Source of the DNA: Symbiodinium natans
Lineage: Eukaryota > Sar > Dinophyceae > Suessiales > Symbiodiniaceae
Assembly: GCA_905221605.1 (NCBI GenBank)
Contig: CAJNDS010000456.1
Span: 72,418 to 136,417, forward strand
Direction of reading: 5' to 3'
Length of the DNA: 64,000 nucleotides
The notes under the pieces are model-generated. The model searched no databases and was not told the DNA's origin. It saw only the letters and a program-made list of their open reading frames with translations. The position numbers and the translations under genes were made by a program. Each line of letters begins with the position of its first letter. Within the stretch, counting starts at the first letter, position 1. Below, in pieces: positions 47,125 to 57,489 of the stretch.

Positions 47125-48480
47125 GTATATACATATATACAGATATCTATATACCAATTTCGTGGACCTGCACGAAATGAGTGCGACTTGTTCGTTAAAA
47201 AAATTGTGTAAGCTTCGATAGGAAACTCGCTTTTCGTTCAAACGGTGCATAGCATATCTGTTGTGACGAAGATAGTTAAAGGCAACTACTAACTACTCCT
47301 ATTATAAACAGAAGGGTTCATTTTGCATCGTGGAGCTGCAACCAAAAGTCTAAAAGTGCAAAGCTGTCCTGCGTTCTCTTCCAATATTGTCAGCCGTGAA
47401 AAAATAGCGCTGATTTAAGAATTGCATCTGTCCATGAATGATACTAATTCAATTCAAGGTTTACATGCTAGACTTGGAGCGAACTACTATGAAACTGGCC
47501 TTCGCTTGATGCATGAGACCTTTTTTAAGTTGGAAGCCATTGTTATTGCAATTCAGTGAAAATAGACGGATCACAACACAAAAACGAGCAACTAGCCCTG
47601 GTTAGAATCTGTTTTTTTCGCAGCGGTTGTCACAGGAGCTGTACCTTTATTTAATTTGTCTTCCAATATTCCCGGCCGTTCAAACAACAGCACTTTAACA
47701 TGAGACTGGGCCTCCAATTTATTGACCACATCATATGAATTCTTGTTGTTTTGCATGCAGGGCGGGGCTTCCAGTATTCTTTAGATCGTAGAACGCATCT
47801 AGGAAATAAAAGTGACCCTCAAGTATACTAACCAACCCGATGCAAATTGGTACAGGCAGAATCCGACATGATCTATTCTTCTCACTTCATACAGATCGTT
47901 TTTACAGTTACAAGCCACAGTTTCTGTCACCCAATGAACACAACTATATAGGCCTATTCACAAAACAGACTAGACCTTTGTTTTACTACGGGTTTTCTTG
48001 CGCATCGGTCCCATCGGTTGTCCCAAGAGCGGTCCTTCATTCTTTTGCGGCCAGTCACTCAAGATATCTTCTGAAAACTTAACCTCCAGTTATGGCAATG
48101 AAATAATCCAAATCATTGTGGAGTTTTACTCGGGGTGGGGGGACTTGTATGCTTACGAACATTTCCCAGAAGCCATTGGGTTGCATATGTTGTTCCCATC
48201 CACATTCCAATTTGTCCTTTCCGCTTCATGTTGGTCCTTTTTTCCGAGAGAGGGGGCGGGGGGTACATGGAAGAGATATGCGGAAGACGGAGAAGCGTGG
48301 GTCCAAAGAATAGTGGAAGTCGAGAGGCCATAAGCCCAAAATAAAGCGGCAAGCCGGAAAGCCATTCGATCAAGGTCGCCAGGGGCAGGATTAGGGCTTT
48401 ATATATATATTTTTTTGAATATATTAATTTAGTTATATATGTATATATATATATATATATATTCGCCGTGTCAACAGTCC
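47040..48480. other. AT-rich, microsatellite-bearing region without a gene
   Basis: (AT)n and (ATGT)n runs at about 47085-47145. From 47200 to 48100 the composition is AT-rich with no recognisable motif. At 48400-48465 further (AT)n tracts. Overlapping frames near 48113-48373 are mutually antisense and carry no domain. Confidence 0.6.
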
Positions 48481-48530
48481 TCGCCCATCCCTAAACCCTA
48501 AACCCTCACGCAAACCCTAAGGCCCTCAAC
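48481..48530 (-). repeat. Interstitial telomere-like CCCTAAA repeats
   Basis: CCCTAAACCCTAAACCCT followed by decayed CAAACCCTAAGGCCCT units. The orientation is opposite to the array at the right end of the window. Decayed TTTAGGGTCTAGGGCT words in the other orientation follow at 48855-48905. Confidence 0.8.
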
Positions 48531-48659
48531 CTTAAAACCGTAAAGCACCCTAAAGCCAGGCAAAAGCCACGAAACCGTGAAAGCACTAAAACCCCCCACC
48601 ACAGGGGACCACAGGCAGGGGGAGGATGGGGAGGGGGGGGCGCCAGCCTTGGGGGGTGG

Positions 48660-48695
48660 GGTGGGGAACATATATATATATATATATATATAGAG
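48660..48695. repeat. (TA)n microsatellite
   Basis: About 24 bases of pure TA after ACA, next to a G-rich tract (48600-48665). Similar (TA)n runs lie at 48438-48462 and 52026-52044. Confidence 0.9.
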
Positions 48696-49079
48696 ATGTA
48701 TATACACAAAAACAAAGAAACACACAGCTAAACAAACCACTATTGCGGATAGTGCTTGGTTCAGTTCTCTTTGTTTCTACTTCTGAACGACTATGCATGG
48801 ACCTTTACAACAATTTGGCATTCTCTCTTCCACTTGCATTTGAGACGTAAGATATGGGTTTTAGGGTCTAGGGCTTAAAGGGTTTACGGCTCAGGGCTTC
48901 TGGGTTTTCGATAAGAAGCTCAAATGTCAGTCTTGCACGCCGGTTTTGATGATTTGAACATGTTGTCGCTGAGCCCTGTCACATCATGCTACCCCCCCGA
49001 CCCCCTTCCGCCCCCCGACCGAAACCAGCCATTTCTGTCTAGTTGCTTTTCTTTGATGCCTTCTCGTCCACCCCTTTCC

Positions 49080-49850
49080 GAGACGAAAAAGGCCAGAGAC
49101 GACAAAGGAAGAGGCATGAAAGTGGACGGTGAGAGCTCTGCATGATCTCGTCTGTTTTGTCTTTATTCTTGTTGTTTTTGTCTTCTCTCTTTCAATGAAA
49201 AGAATAACGAGAACGGAGGGGAACAGGAAGACGCCCTTTCTTCCCCTATTCGTTTCCCTCTTCCTCTCTTTCTCTCTCTCGCTGTCTCGCTCTCTGCCTC
49301 CCCTCTCCTCTTCCTTTCCTACCTTTTTCCACAACCTTCTGCAAGGAATAACGAAAGAAAAGAGATGATAGAATAAAAGGGCAGCAAGGGAGAGAGGGAG
49401 GAAGATGATAGGGAAAAGAAAGGTCGATTCCTCCTTTCCCAGTCTCCTTGGATTTCTCTTCACTTGTCTTCTTCCTCTTCTGTTTGCCTTCCACTTCAGG
49501 AGAAAAGAAATGACAGGAACGGAGAATGGGGGAAAGCAAAAGGCCTTTGCTCTCACCATCTCTGCCTTCCTCGTCTTCATTGGTTCCCTCCCTCTCTCCT
49601 TCTGCAGATTCCCTCTTCCACTTTTCTTCTTTGCTTTCGCGCTTGTCATCTCTTGTTTGATACTTCTCTTTCTTCCTCTCTCTCTCTCTCGCTCCTTTCT
49701 CTTCCCCTCTTCCTCCTCCGGTCTTCCCTCTCGCATTACCCTTTCCGTTTCCTTTGTTTCCCGTGGGTCATTCAAAAGGAAAACGAAGCAGAGACCGAAT
49801 GAGAACAAGTTCCTCCCTCAAAACATCCTCCCCCCCCCCCATTTTATATG
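49080..49850. repeat. Alternating purine/pyrimidine-rich low-complexity block
   Basis: Blocks of TCTCTCTTTCCTC and GAAAAGAAA alternate over 770 bases. They generate a 274-codon Arg/Glu-rich frame on the minus strand and Phe/Leu/Ser-rich frames on the plus strand. The composition alone explains these ORFs, and no domain is visible. Confidence 0.7.
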
Positions 49851-52000
49851 ACCACACTGGAGGGCCCCAGAGTTCGGCCTTGGTGGACTGGCACAGGCGT
49901 GGGGCCGGAGGTGGGGGGGCGAGTGCATCGAGTAGGCGCAGTGGGCCCTTGTTGCTTAGATACAGTATGAATGCACTCATGTATGAATGTATTGGGGCGA
50001 GTGGCGAGCAGCCTTAAATTTAGCACCGTCCTCAACACTGGTGAACACTGGTGTGAGTGTCGTCTCAAAAGTCAAGATGTTCGGTTCCACCTTTAGTGCT
50101 TGTTCTGGAGGGCTCAGCTATCACAGGCATGTGTGAGAGCGAGGGCGAAGTTCAAAAGCAGTTGTTTTGAATGTCAAGCCGTCGAGCGACGTGCTCACCC
50201 CGCGCTTAGAAGGGCTGATGTCTCTTTTGAATGTCCTCAGGTCAACGCGTCTGATCTGGCGATCGTCCAATGCAGAAGGATTGCTAAGGCTGCGAAATGC
50301 GCCCAACAATCAATTCGGTGGAGATTACAGCGGCATACTACAGCACGTGCCTCCAAGCACTAGCTAGCAGAAAACCACGGGGCGTTGTAATTCGACGCCT
50401 CCGATGTGAACATCTCGGCGATCTTAGAGTTGACGTTGTGGCAAAAAAAGAAAGAGGTCTTGCAGCTGTAAGCCTTTCGGGCACAAAGCTGTTAACTGCA
50501 GAAGCTCTGTTTGCATTGAGTTGCGTGCACGAGTTGGGGGCGCTCGCTGCAGCGTTCGTCTTTGCAGCCCAGAGGGCGTAAAAGTCCTCCACGCAGCCTC
50601 AGCATCAGAAGGAGCCCGAAGCTTGGGCTTAAGCTGCTTCAGCCGAGCATTCTCCGATTGTTAAATGAACCACACATGATGTGAAGGAAGTCTTTCTATA
50701 CGGCTGTCGAGGTCATCAGTTTCTTGGCAGTGATGGACTGCTATTGCGCAATATTGCGTATACTGAGTTCGCGCAGCATGATGAAGCACACAGGTCGCCG
50801 CTGCGAGAACATTGTGGACAAGATGCAGCCTTGCGCAAGTTCATCTGTGAATAGGCTGACATCTCATAAGGCCGCCGTGGCTGGGTCTGTGCCGAGAATG
50901 CATGGAGCCTCTGCCTGGCCTCAACCTTGCAAAGAAAATCACAATTTGATGATCCCCTTCCTGCGCGCATTCCCGCGCACGGCTTCAGGCAGCTGATCGC
51001 TGTACTCGCCTGTAGTTTCGTGTGGAAAGCGAGTCTTTCTTGGTACGGTACAGTGTGCGTGGTTGCGCAGTTCGAGGACTTCATTTGGGGCATGCAAAAC
51101 ATGCTTCGCTTTCACAGCAACAAGGCACAAATCCCAAGGTGTAAGTGAAGCCTACCAAATTGGAGTTGAAACCAGGAGGGACCATTGCCAGTTTTGCACA
51201 ATCTGCAAACGCCGCGTGTGGCGAAGTCCTCCCGTTTGGCTTTCGTTGTTTGTCTGGAAAGTTCTCATGTGTGTTACGTATTGGACGTATTGAAGTGTGA
51301 ATTTGCCTGTGAAAACAACCCCTAAGTAGCAATGGTTGTGCAAGTGCACCTGCTGGCTTCCAGGGATTTCCCAGCGCATTGCCTGAGGATGAAGAAGGTG
51401 AATGGTGAGCAGTCCGACGCGGCATCAAGTTCCGCGAGGTGTTCAGCTCAAGTTTAGCTGTGCATCCGAGATCTTGGCACTGGGATTGAAGGCTCTACTT
51501 CGACGAGTTCAACTGTGCCCACCTTGCATCTTGACCAAAGTGTTGTGGGCGATGGCTTGTGTCTTTCACATTGAGTTGTCGGAGTGGTGCAGATGCTTGG
51601 GCTATTTTTGTTTCGTGTTCGTGGGTTTTCTAGGAAGGCCACTGATTTTCCGCCATTCTCATCAGAATATGCTTAATTCGAGAGACAACTCATCTACGCG
51701 GGTTTTCGTGTGTTGTGCTAGAGAAACTTCTGTTTCGCTATATTCAGAATAAAGAAAGAAGGAAAGAATGAAAGACACAAAACAAAAAGATACAATGAGG
51801 GAGAGAGCGAAGCAAAAAATAAAGAAGCGAAGAAATAAAGTTAGAAGTAAAGATCTAAGGACAGAGATAGAGTGAGACAGACAGAAAGAAAGAATGAAGG
51901 AAAAAAGATGCTCAGACGCGACAGAATACACATATGCACACACTAGATCCAATCATATGAAATATACGTGAACAAGTATGTAACATCGAATATTTAGTCG
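49851..52000 (+). other. No firm gene; coding-like + pieces at 50300-50580 and 50690-51150
   Basis: The + frame to 50581 contains R-R-L-R-C-E-H-L-G-D-L-R-V-D-V-V-A-K-K-E-R and ends A-A-Q-R-A. Another + frame, 50690-50868, reads F-L-Y-G-C-R-G-H-Q-F-L-G-S-D-G-L-L-L-R-N. A third, 50927-51148, reads V-A-Q-F-E-D-F-I-W-G-M-Q-N-M. They may be exons, but no family is recognised and stops separate them. From 51745 to 51900 the DNA is AG-rich low complexity. Confidence 0.3.
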
Positions 52001-52044
52001 ACAATCTGAAATTTACAATACATATGTATATATATATATATATA

Positions 52045-52062
52045 CTACCCCCCCCCCCCCCC
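52045..52062 (+). repeat. C homopolymer
   Basis: A run of about 18 C directly after a (TA)n tract and before the decayed CCCTAAA region. Confidence 0.9.
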
Positions 52063-52139
52063 TAAAACCTCCCGTTTTCTAGTTCTCAATACATCCATAC
52101 CCTTTTAATCCAGGACCACTGAGGCTCCGGCCTGAGGTG

Positions 52140-52960
52140 CGAAAAGACAGCACTGCATGCCCTAAACCCTTAAGCATAAAGCCTAAACTCTACATCCTAA
52201 ACCCCAAACCGCAGCACCTACAGCCTCGACTGTCAAGGGGGTTGAATTCGATTCTCAGCTTCGACGGTTCCCTTCATAAATCCTGTTCCCTAAGCCCTAA
52301 AAGGCCCATCCTTAAGTTACTTCCCTAAGTCCAATTCCCTAAGCCCTAAAGAGGGGGTTCCAATCCTAAAGAGGAGAGACCCTGAATCCTAAAGAACAAT
52401 GAACCCCATTTATTCCCTAAATCTTATCTCTAAATCCTAAAGAGCGGGACGGGACCCCGAAGTCTTATTCCATGAGTTTGACCCCTTAAACCTAAACCCT
52501 AAAGGGGGGCGGGGGTCTAAATCCTAAAGAGGAGAGCCCTAGAGCCTTAAAAATGAACCCATTCCCGAAGTCTTATCGCTGGAAGCAGGATCCTTAAACC
52601 TTTTTCCCTTAATCTCACTCCCTAGTTCCTACTCCCTATGCCTGACAGAGGAGCGGGGAGGTCCCTAAGTCCTAAAGAGGGGATCCTTAAATCCCAACAA
52701 AGACCCCCCTAAATCATCAAAAAAACGAACCTTACTGACTAAATCTTTTCGCTAAATCCTAAAGAGCGGGATTCCTACATCTTGTCCCTTATTCACAAAA
52801 CCCTATTGCATAAACCATGAGGCGGGTGGTCCTTCATTCCTAAAGTGGAGAGCCCCTATGCCCACAAAAATGAACCCCAATCCCAAAGTCATTTTCGTTA
52901 CATCATAAAGAGCGGGATCCCTAAATCGTGTTCCCTAATTATGTTTTCTCTCAATCCCTG
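52140..52960 (-). repeat. Decayed CCCTAAA-derived array with about 150-165-base higher-order units
   Basis: CCTAAA words are everywhere, but larger landmarks also recur in order: CCTAAAGAGGAGAG (about 52367 and 52515), GAACCCCAT/GAACCCAT (about 52400, 52553, 52868), AATCCTAAAGAGCGGGA (about 52435 and 52752) and ATAAAGAGCGGGATCC (52907). This indicates a tandem array built from an already degenerate telomere-like block. Confidence 0.65.
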
Positions 52961-53339
52961 AATCTTGTTCCCCACATCGGTACAATGGAATTCGCAACAT
53001 TGATTTTTAAAAATCCGAGTGGTTGAGGAGTCGTCGTCGTAGTGTTGCAATACTCACATGCATATTCTATTCATACTGTGTATTGGCTTTATATGTATGA
53101 GTTGGCACGCAATCTGTGTACTCAATCTCCAACACAACAAATTTGCTTAAAAAGGACTTCTTTTGCTTTTAAATAAGAGGGGAGAGGGTGCCAGGGGTCG
53201 GTCTTCCACAATAGGCAGGACCAAAAGTCACTCCCCACCCCCACCCCCCACCCCCCTCTCTCCCCTCCACTTCGCTCCGCTGCGGTTCTGGGTTTGTTTA
53301 AGGGTGTTGTCAGGGCTTATTCTCCAAAACCCTATCGGT

Positions 53340-53702
53340 CCAGGGTTTAGGGTTTTAACGAGAAACCCCAAACCCCAAGCCTATAGGGTTAAGCAATTAA
53401 ACCTAAACCCTTAACCTTTAAACACCCTATAGGGTTAAGGTTTAAAGGTTTAGGGTTTAAGTTTCAGACATGTAAACCTTGACATGCCATTAAGCGGAAA
53501 CGCGAAACCTTTAACCCTTGCGGGGTGAAGGTTAGGGTTTTAAAGAAAAGCCCCGAAACCCTACAGGATTAAGCACGTAAGCCTCATTCTTTAACCTTTA
53601 AACCCTGTACGGTTAAGATTTTAAAGGTTTAGGATTTAAGATATAGGCATTTTAACCTTGACCTGCAAATACACCGAAACCCGAAACCTTTAAACTTTAT
53701 GG
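53340..53702 (+). repeat. Two tandem copies of an about 184-base telomere-like unit with internal palindromes
   Basis: Copy 1 (about 53346-53519) and copy 2 (about 53531-53702) share the same order: AGGGTTTTAA, CCCC-AAACCC, GGATTAAGC or GGGTTAAGC, CCTTTAAAC, GGTTAAG, TTTAAAGGTTTAGG, AACCTTGAC and CGAAACC-TTTAAA. AACCTTTAAACACCCTATAG with its complement downstream can fold into a hairpin. Confidence 0.65.
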
Positions 53703-53726
53703 GGTTAATTCAAGCAAGCGGGGGGT

Positions 53727-54490
53727 TAACCGCACAAGGTTTTTCAGCGTTGTTCAGGTTGTTCTTTTGGGTTGGGGGCGGGGGGGGGCGGGAGGGGGGG
53801 GTAGGGGGGGGGGGAGAAGGGTGGGGGGGGGGGAGAGGGAGGAGAGGGGGGGGGGGGAAGGGGGGGGGGGAGGGGGGGGGGGTATGGGGGGGGGAGGGGG
53901 GGGGGAGGGGGGGGGGGAGGGGGGGGGGGAGGGGGGGGGTTAATCGAGGAGCATGGTGAAAGCAGTTCTCATGCCTTTCTTCCGTTTTCGCGTTGTTCAG
54001 GTTGTTTCTTTTGGGTTGGTGGGTGGGGGGGGGGGGGTTATCGCGTTGTGAGGCGTTCTCACTGTCCTTTCTTCGTTGTTCAGCGTTGTGAGGTGTTCTT
54101 TTGGGTTGGGGGTGGGCGGGGGGGGAGGGGGGGGGGGAGGGGGGGGGGGAGGGGGGGGGGGGAGGGGGGGGGGGGAGGGGGGGGGGGAGGAGGGGGGGGG
54201 GGGGAGGGGGGGGGGTGAGGGGGAGGGGGAGGGGGGGAGGGGGGGGGGGGGGGGGGGGGAGGGGGGGGGGACGGGGGGGGGGGAGGGGAGAGAGGGGGGG
54301 GGGGGAGGGGGGGGGTTAATCGCGACATGTTGTGAAGCACGTTCTCACTGTCCTTTCTTCCGTTTTCAGCGTTGTTCAGGTTGTTCTTTTGGGTTGGTGG
54401 GTGGGGGGGGGGGGTTAATCGCGTTGTGAAGCACGTTCTCACTGTCCTTTCTTCCGTTTTCAGCGTTGTTCAGGTTGTTCTTTTGCTTGA
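53727..54490 (+). repeat. Tandem array of an intron-3'-end-like unit joined to long G-tracts
   Basis: Five units carry CGTTCTCACTGTCCTTTCTTCCGTTTTCAGCGTTGTTCAGGTTGTTCTTTTGGGTTGG, or parts of it, followed by G-runs and often TTAATCGCGTTGTGAAG. The G-tracts span about 53775-53938, 54024-54037, 54106-54314 and 54402-54414. The pyrimidine tract ending CAG looks like a splice acceptor. The last unit leads directly into the transposase-like frame at 54490. Gly-rich and Pro-rich ORFs here are artefacts of the G-runs. Confidence 0.85.
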
Positions 54491-54714
54491 AGGTTCGTCA
54501 GGGTCCGTATCCCAGCATCCTTGTGCACACCGGCACTGTGGATGCCATTTGGCAGCAGATCAAGTCGTGGCTGCCCAATGGGATTCGCACGTGTACAAAC
54601 GGCCGGCCCAACCCAGTCATCATGCAGTATGTCCGGCAGTGGCAGTGGCGATTCCAGACACGGCAGAAGTTGCTTGAAGCAACGGGTCGAATGCTGCGTG
54701 AGGAGTGTTTCTGA
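54487..54714 (+). pseudogene. C-terminal fragment of a DDE transposase-like protein
   Basis: The frame reads H-T-G-T-V-D-A-I-W-Q-Q-I-K-S-W-L-P, then N-G-R-P-N-P and Y-V-R-Q-W-Q-W-R, then L-L-E-A-T-G-R-M-L-R-E to a TGA at 54714. An H-T-x-x-I/V-D/E-x-x-W-x-x-h-K block near a C-terminal W-x-W-R is typical of the last third of IS1595/ISXO2- and Merlin-type DDE transposases, where the acidic residue is catalytic. Only the last 75 or so residues are present, and no upstream DDE residues are visible, so this is a fragment or a last exon. It follows the repeated acceptor-like unit. Identification is from motif spacing alone. Confidence 0.35.
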
Positions 54715-54756
54715 GTCAGCCAAGAAAAGTCCGCACAGAGAGACGCAGAGAGACGC

Positions 54757-54757
54757 A

Positions 54758-54801
<44 letters not shown>
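54757..54801 (+). repeat. (CA)n microsatellite
   Basis: About 20 CA units (ACACAC...) after GCACGCG; frames through it give Thr/His or Val/Cys repeats. Confidence 0.95.
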
Positions 54802-54805
<4 letters not shown>

Positions 54806-54897
54806 CTACGGGGCGCGACAAGATTTAAGTATAACACTGAACGAAAGAAGATTGCAGATGCCTAGGAACTCTTTCTGGGAATCCTTAATCTGAACAG

Positions 54898-55155
54898 GCC
54901 GGCCCGTTTCAAATTGAAACGGCCCGTTTCAATTTGAAACAGGCCCCAAACCGAAGCTTGAAGATTGAAGATTCCCAGGAACTCTTTCTGGGAATCTTCG
55001 ATCTGAACAGGCTGGCCCGATTCAAATTGAAACGTGCCACCCATTGAAGATTCAAATCGAAGATTCCCAGAAAGAGTTCCTGGGAATCTTCAATCTTCAA
55101 CCTTCGGTTTGGGGCCCGTTTCAAATTGAAACGGGCCGTTTCAATTTGAATCGGC
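54898..55155. repeat. Large foldback: about 100-base inverted arms with a 60-base spacer
   Basis: The left arm 54898-54999 and the right arm 55059-55155 are near-perfect reverse complements: GCCGG/CCGATTC, TTTCAAATTGAAAC, GGCCCGTTTCAATTTGAAAC, GGCCCCAAACCGAAG, GATTGAAGATTCCCAGGAAC and TCTTTCTGGGAATCTTC. The arms contain smaller palindromes (GTTTCAAATTGAAAC). A third partial copy, CCTAGGAACTCTTTCTGGGAATCC...CTGAACAGG, precedes the left arm at 54861. Confidence 0.9.
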
Positions 55156-55299
55156 TGTATGTGCGAAACGTACCACGTGCCACATATCACTCTTATCGTA
55201 GTATGAAAAGTAATAAAATGGTAGTTTTTTTTTGGGGGGGGGGTACCATATATATATATATATGTATATGTATAGATACTACAGACTATGTTGTGTAAG

Positions 55300-56260
55300 C
55301 TAGACACATTGTCTATGACGTAAGAAATAAATGCTCAATACATAATGTAGAACCAAGTTTTATACATAATGTATGCTACATGATATCTTTTGGGGCTTTA
55401 GGGTTGAGGCTTTGGGGTTTAAGGTTATAGGGTTTTGGGTTTTGGGTTTTGGGTTTTAGGGGTTCGGGTTGGTGGCGGGCCATTGCCTCTTTTGAGCTGG
55501 CTGTACTGCCACGACAGGCCTGACATTGACTGAGCGCCTGTGAGAGAAAGAGGGGTTCGGGTTGGTTTAGGGGAGACCGTCGACGGGGGAGAGGGACCCC
55601 AGAATGTCCCCGAAAATTCCTGTAGTGCCCAACCCAGGGAATGCCTAGAGCGTGTCTGGAGTACCCAAGCCCAGAGTGAGCTCGCAAATTCCGTGCTTGT
55701 AGGGTGGGGATGTTCGAAATATGAATTGTTTAAGATAAGAAACGTAATATGTACGTATATTATTCTAAAATGATTGTTATTTAATATACACATATATAGT
55801 CGAATGTATAATTCAATATACTTTCTAATACATAATGAGGAGTATACAAGAATTATTATCATACCCTATATACATACATATGATTGTGCAATATATCAGA
55901 TACTGTAGTACAAACAAACATTTTCTTGTTTAATTTCCTAGTCGATTATAGAGAACATAGATGTTTGTTTTTTTCAAAAGACATGGACACGATCTAAGTT
56001 TTCCTTTTAAGTATGAAATAACAGAGCAAATAAAGGATATTGAAGTATCTGGAGAAAATGGAGATCTTCCTATAAAATATATAGAACAGAGGTTCTTCTG
56101 ATATTAAAAAAACGAGACAATAAGCATTCTGATTAAAGTAGAGGGCGTAAGCGAAATTAAGCACTATTAGCCGGTTTGTCTGGACACGGTTGCCTAGAAA
56201 AACCAAGCAAAGCCAGCTACAAAAGGACAGCGCAAAAACATAAACTCCACCCCTTCTGGC
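55300..56260. other. AT-rich intergenic DNA; short telomere-like run, no gene
   Basis: GGGTTTTGGGTTTTGGGTTTTGGG words at 55390-55460 resemble a degenerate telomeric repeat. The remainder to 56250 is AT-rich without recognisable coding. Confidence 0.6.
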
Positions 56261-56344
56261 AGTGTGGACATACGTAGACTATTTCTTGGCTTTTGCGGGC
56301 GCTTTCAACTCCAGACTAAGGAGCTTAATGAGATGGCTTCGCAG

Positions 56345-57396
56345 GACAATGGAAAGCCTTCATGTCGGGCATTGTTTGGAGGCCAGCGACGTGAATCGAA
56401 AGGAGTCTCTGGAGGCAGCGGTGGAGATACTCCACAACATGCAGCGCACTCGGAAGAACGTCAAGGCACTGATCTTGCAGCAATCTGTAAACTGGATGCA
56501 GCTGTGTGGGTTTTCGAGCTCTTGCTTTCGACTAGATTCGATTTCTTTGCTGTCGAGTCGAAGGGTCGGATTCGCAGTAACTGCTGGCCACAGACTTCAC
56601 CTCCCTTTGGCCCTCTTGGCAACTCCCTCTTGGTGAGGCGGTCGTCATGCACTTGGAGGGCGTGCCGGGACCGGCAAACTTGCATAGCTACGCACTCGCA
56701 AGCGGTGCCTTCCTTGTGGGACTGCGAGCTATCAGCATCCCGGCGATAACCCTAGCGGACCTTTCAATTTGTACTCGTAGAAAAGGCTTAGGCTGCAATC
56801 CGCTGGGTTTTGCGTTCTTGGCGCAGGTGTACCAGTCATCTTGGCAGCTTGGGGAAGGATCTCAGGGCCATCATGGAACCTGGCTTTGGCTTGCGATTAT
56901 CGCATCGCTGCTTTGGATGCAGATTTCGTGCTGCCCATCATTTCGCCGCCGGACGCTTGTTCTGATGCCATCACATTGCCACATTGGGAGGTACGCACAA
57001 GGAAGTGGGTTTCTGACATTCGCTTCCTTAGTGACTCACTAAGGAATGTCTCGGAGAGCTTGTGGGGCAAGCCGTTGCAGCTCAACTGTCCATCAGCAGC
57101 GGCACTTTGGACTCACAGGGCTTGCAGGAGCTTGGCATTCTGAACCAGGTCAGACCCAGCAAAGCCGAGAGCTTACTGCTTATTGTTTTGGAAACGCTTC
57201 GGCTCTCGATGCTCTCGACAGTCTTGCTTAGTTTAAACATGTGCAGAGCGTTGAGGATGAGGCTTGCCGCGCTGCAAGCGAGTTGGGCAAGAGGATTGCT
57301 GGATTTCCAGGCTTCTTGGCGGACAGCACGCACGAGCGTAGCCTATCCGCTGATTTACAGATCCCGAGGTTTTTGACCACGCTTGCTGCAACTTAG
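56345..57396 (+). CDS. Enoyl-CoA hydratase/isomerase (crotonase) family protein, five exons
   Basis: Crotonase-fold enzymes act on acyl-CoA or acyl-ACP thioesters; the substrate cannot be told from here. Exons: 56345-56486 (acceptor TCGCAG, donor GTAAAC), 56638-56734 (GC donor), 56827-56990 (donor GTACGC), 57059-57148 (donor GTCAGA) and 57247-57396 (TAG). Phases agree across all joins. Exon 1 ends R-K-N-V-K-A-L-I-L-Q, the beta strand before the oxyanion loop. Exon 2 has V-G-L-R-A-I-S. Exon 3 encodes V-P-V-I-L-A-A-W-G-R-I-S-G-P-S-W-N-L and then A-L-A-C-D-Y-R-I-A-A, the family hallmark. Exon 4 gives Q-E-L-G-I-L-N-Q-V-type sequence, the conserved G-I/L-V-N. Exon 5 is the helical C-terminus ending L-T-T-L-A-A-T. 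The usual P-E after the hallmark is P-I here, so one classical catalytic Glu may be absent. The first exon and start codon are not identified, and the F-C-x-G oxyanion motif was not found. Confidence 0.65.
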
Positions 57397-57489
57397 GTAT
57401 AGCCTGCCGCCAGACTATGAGTCTTTTGAGCGTGCCCCCTGTACGATATGTTTCTGTCGGAGCAAGCAAATTGCCTGACCCGGACCTCT

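Noticed and set aside
48984..49808. 274-codon Arg/Glu/Lys-rich minus ORF
   Set aside because: The composition follows the alternating purine/pyrimidine tract; no domain or initiation context supports it.
53699..54442. Gly-rich and Pro-rich ORFs
   Set aside because: These are homopolymer G-tract artefacts that stay open only because GGG and CCC are not stops.
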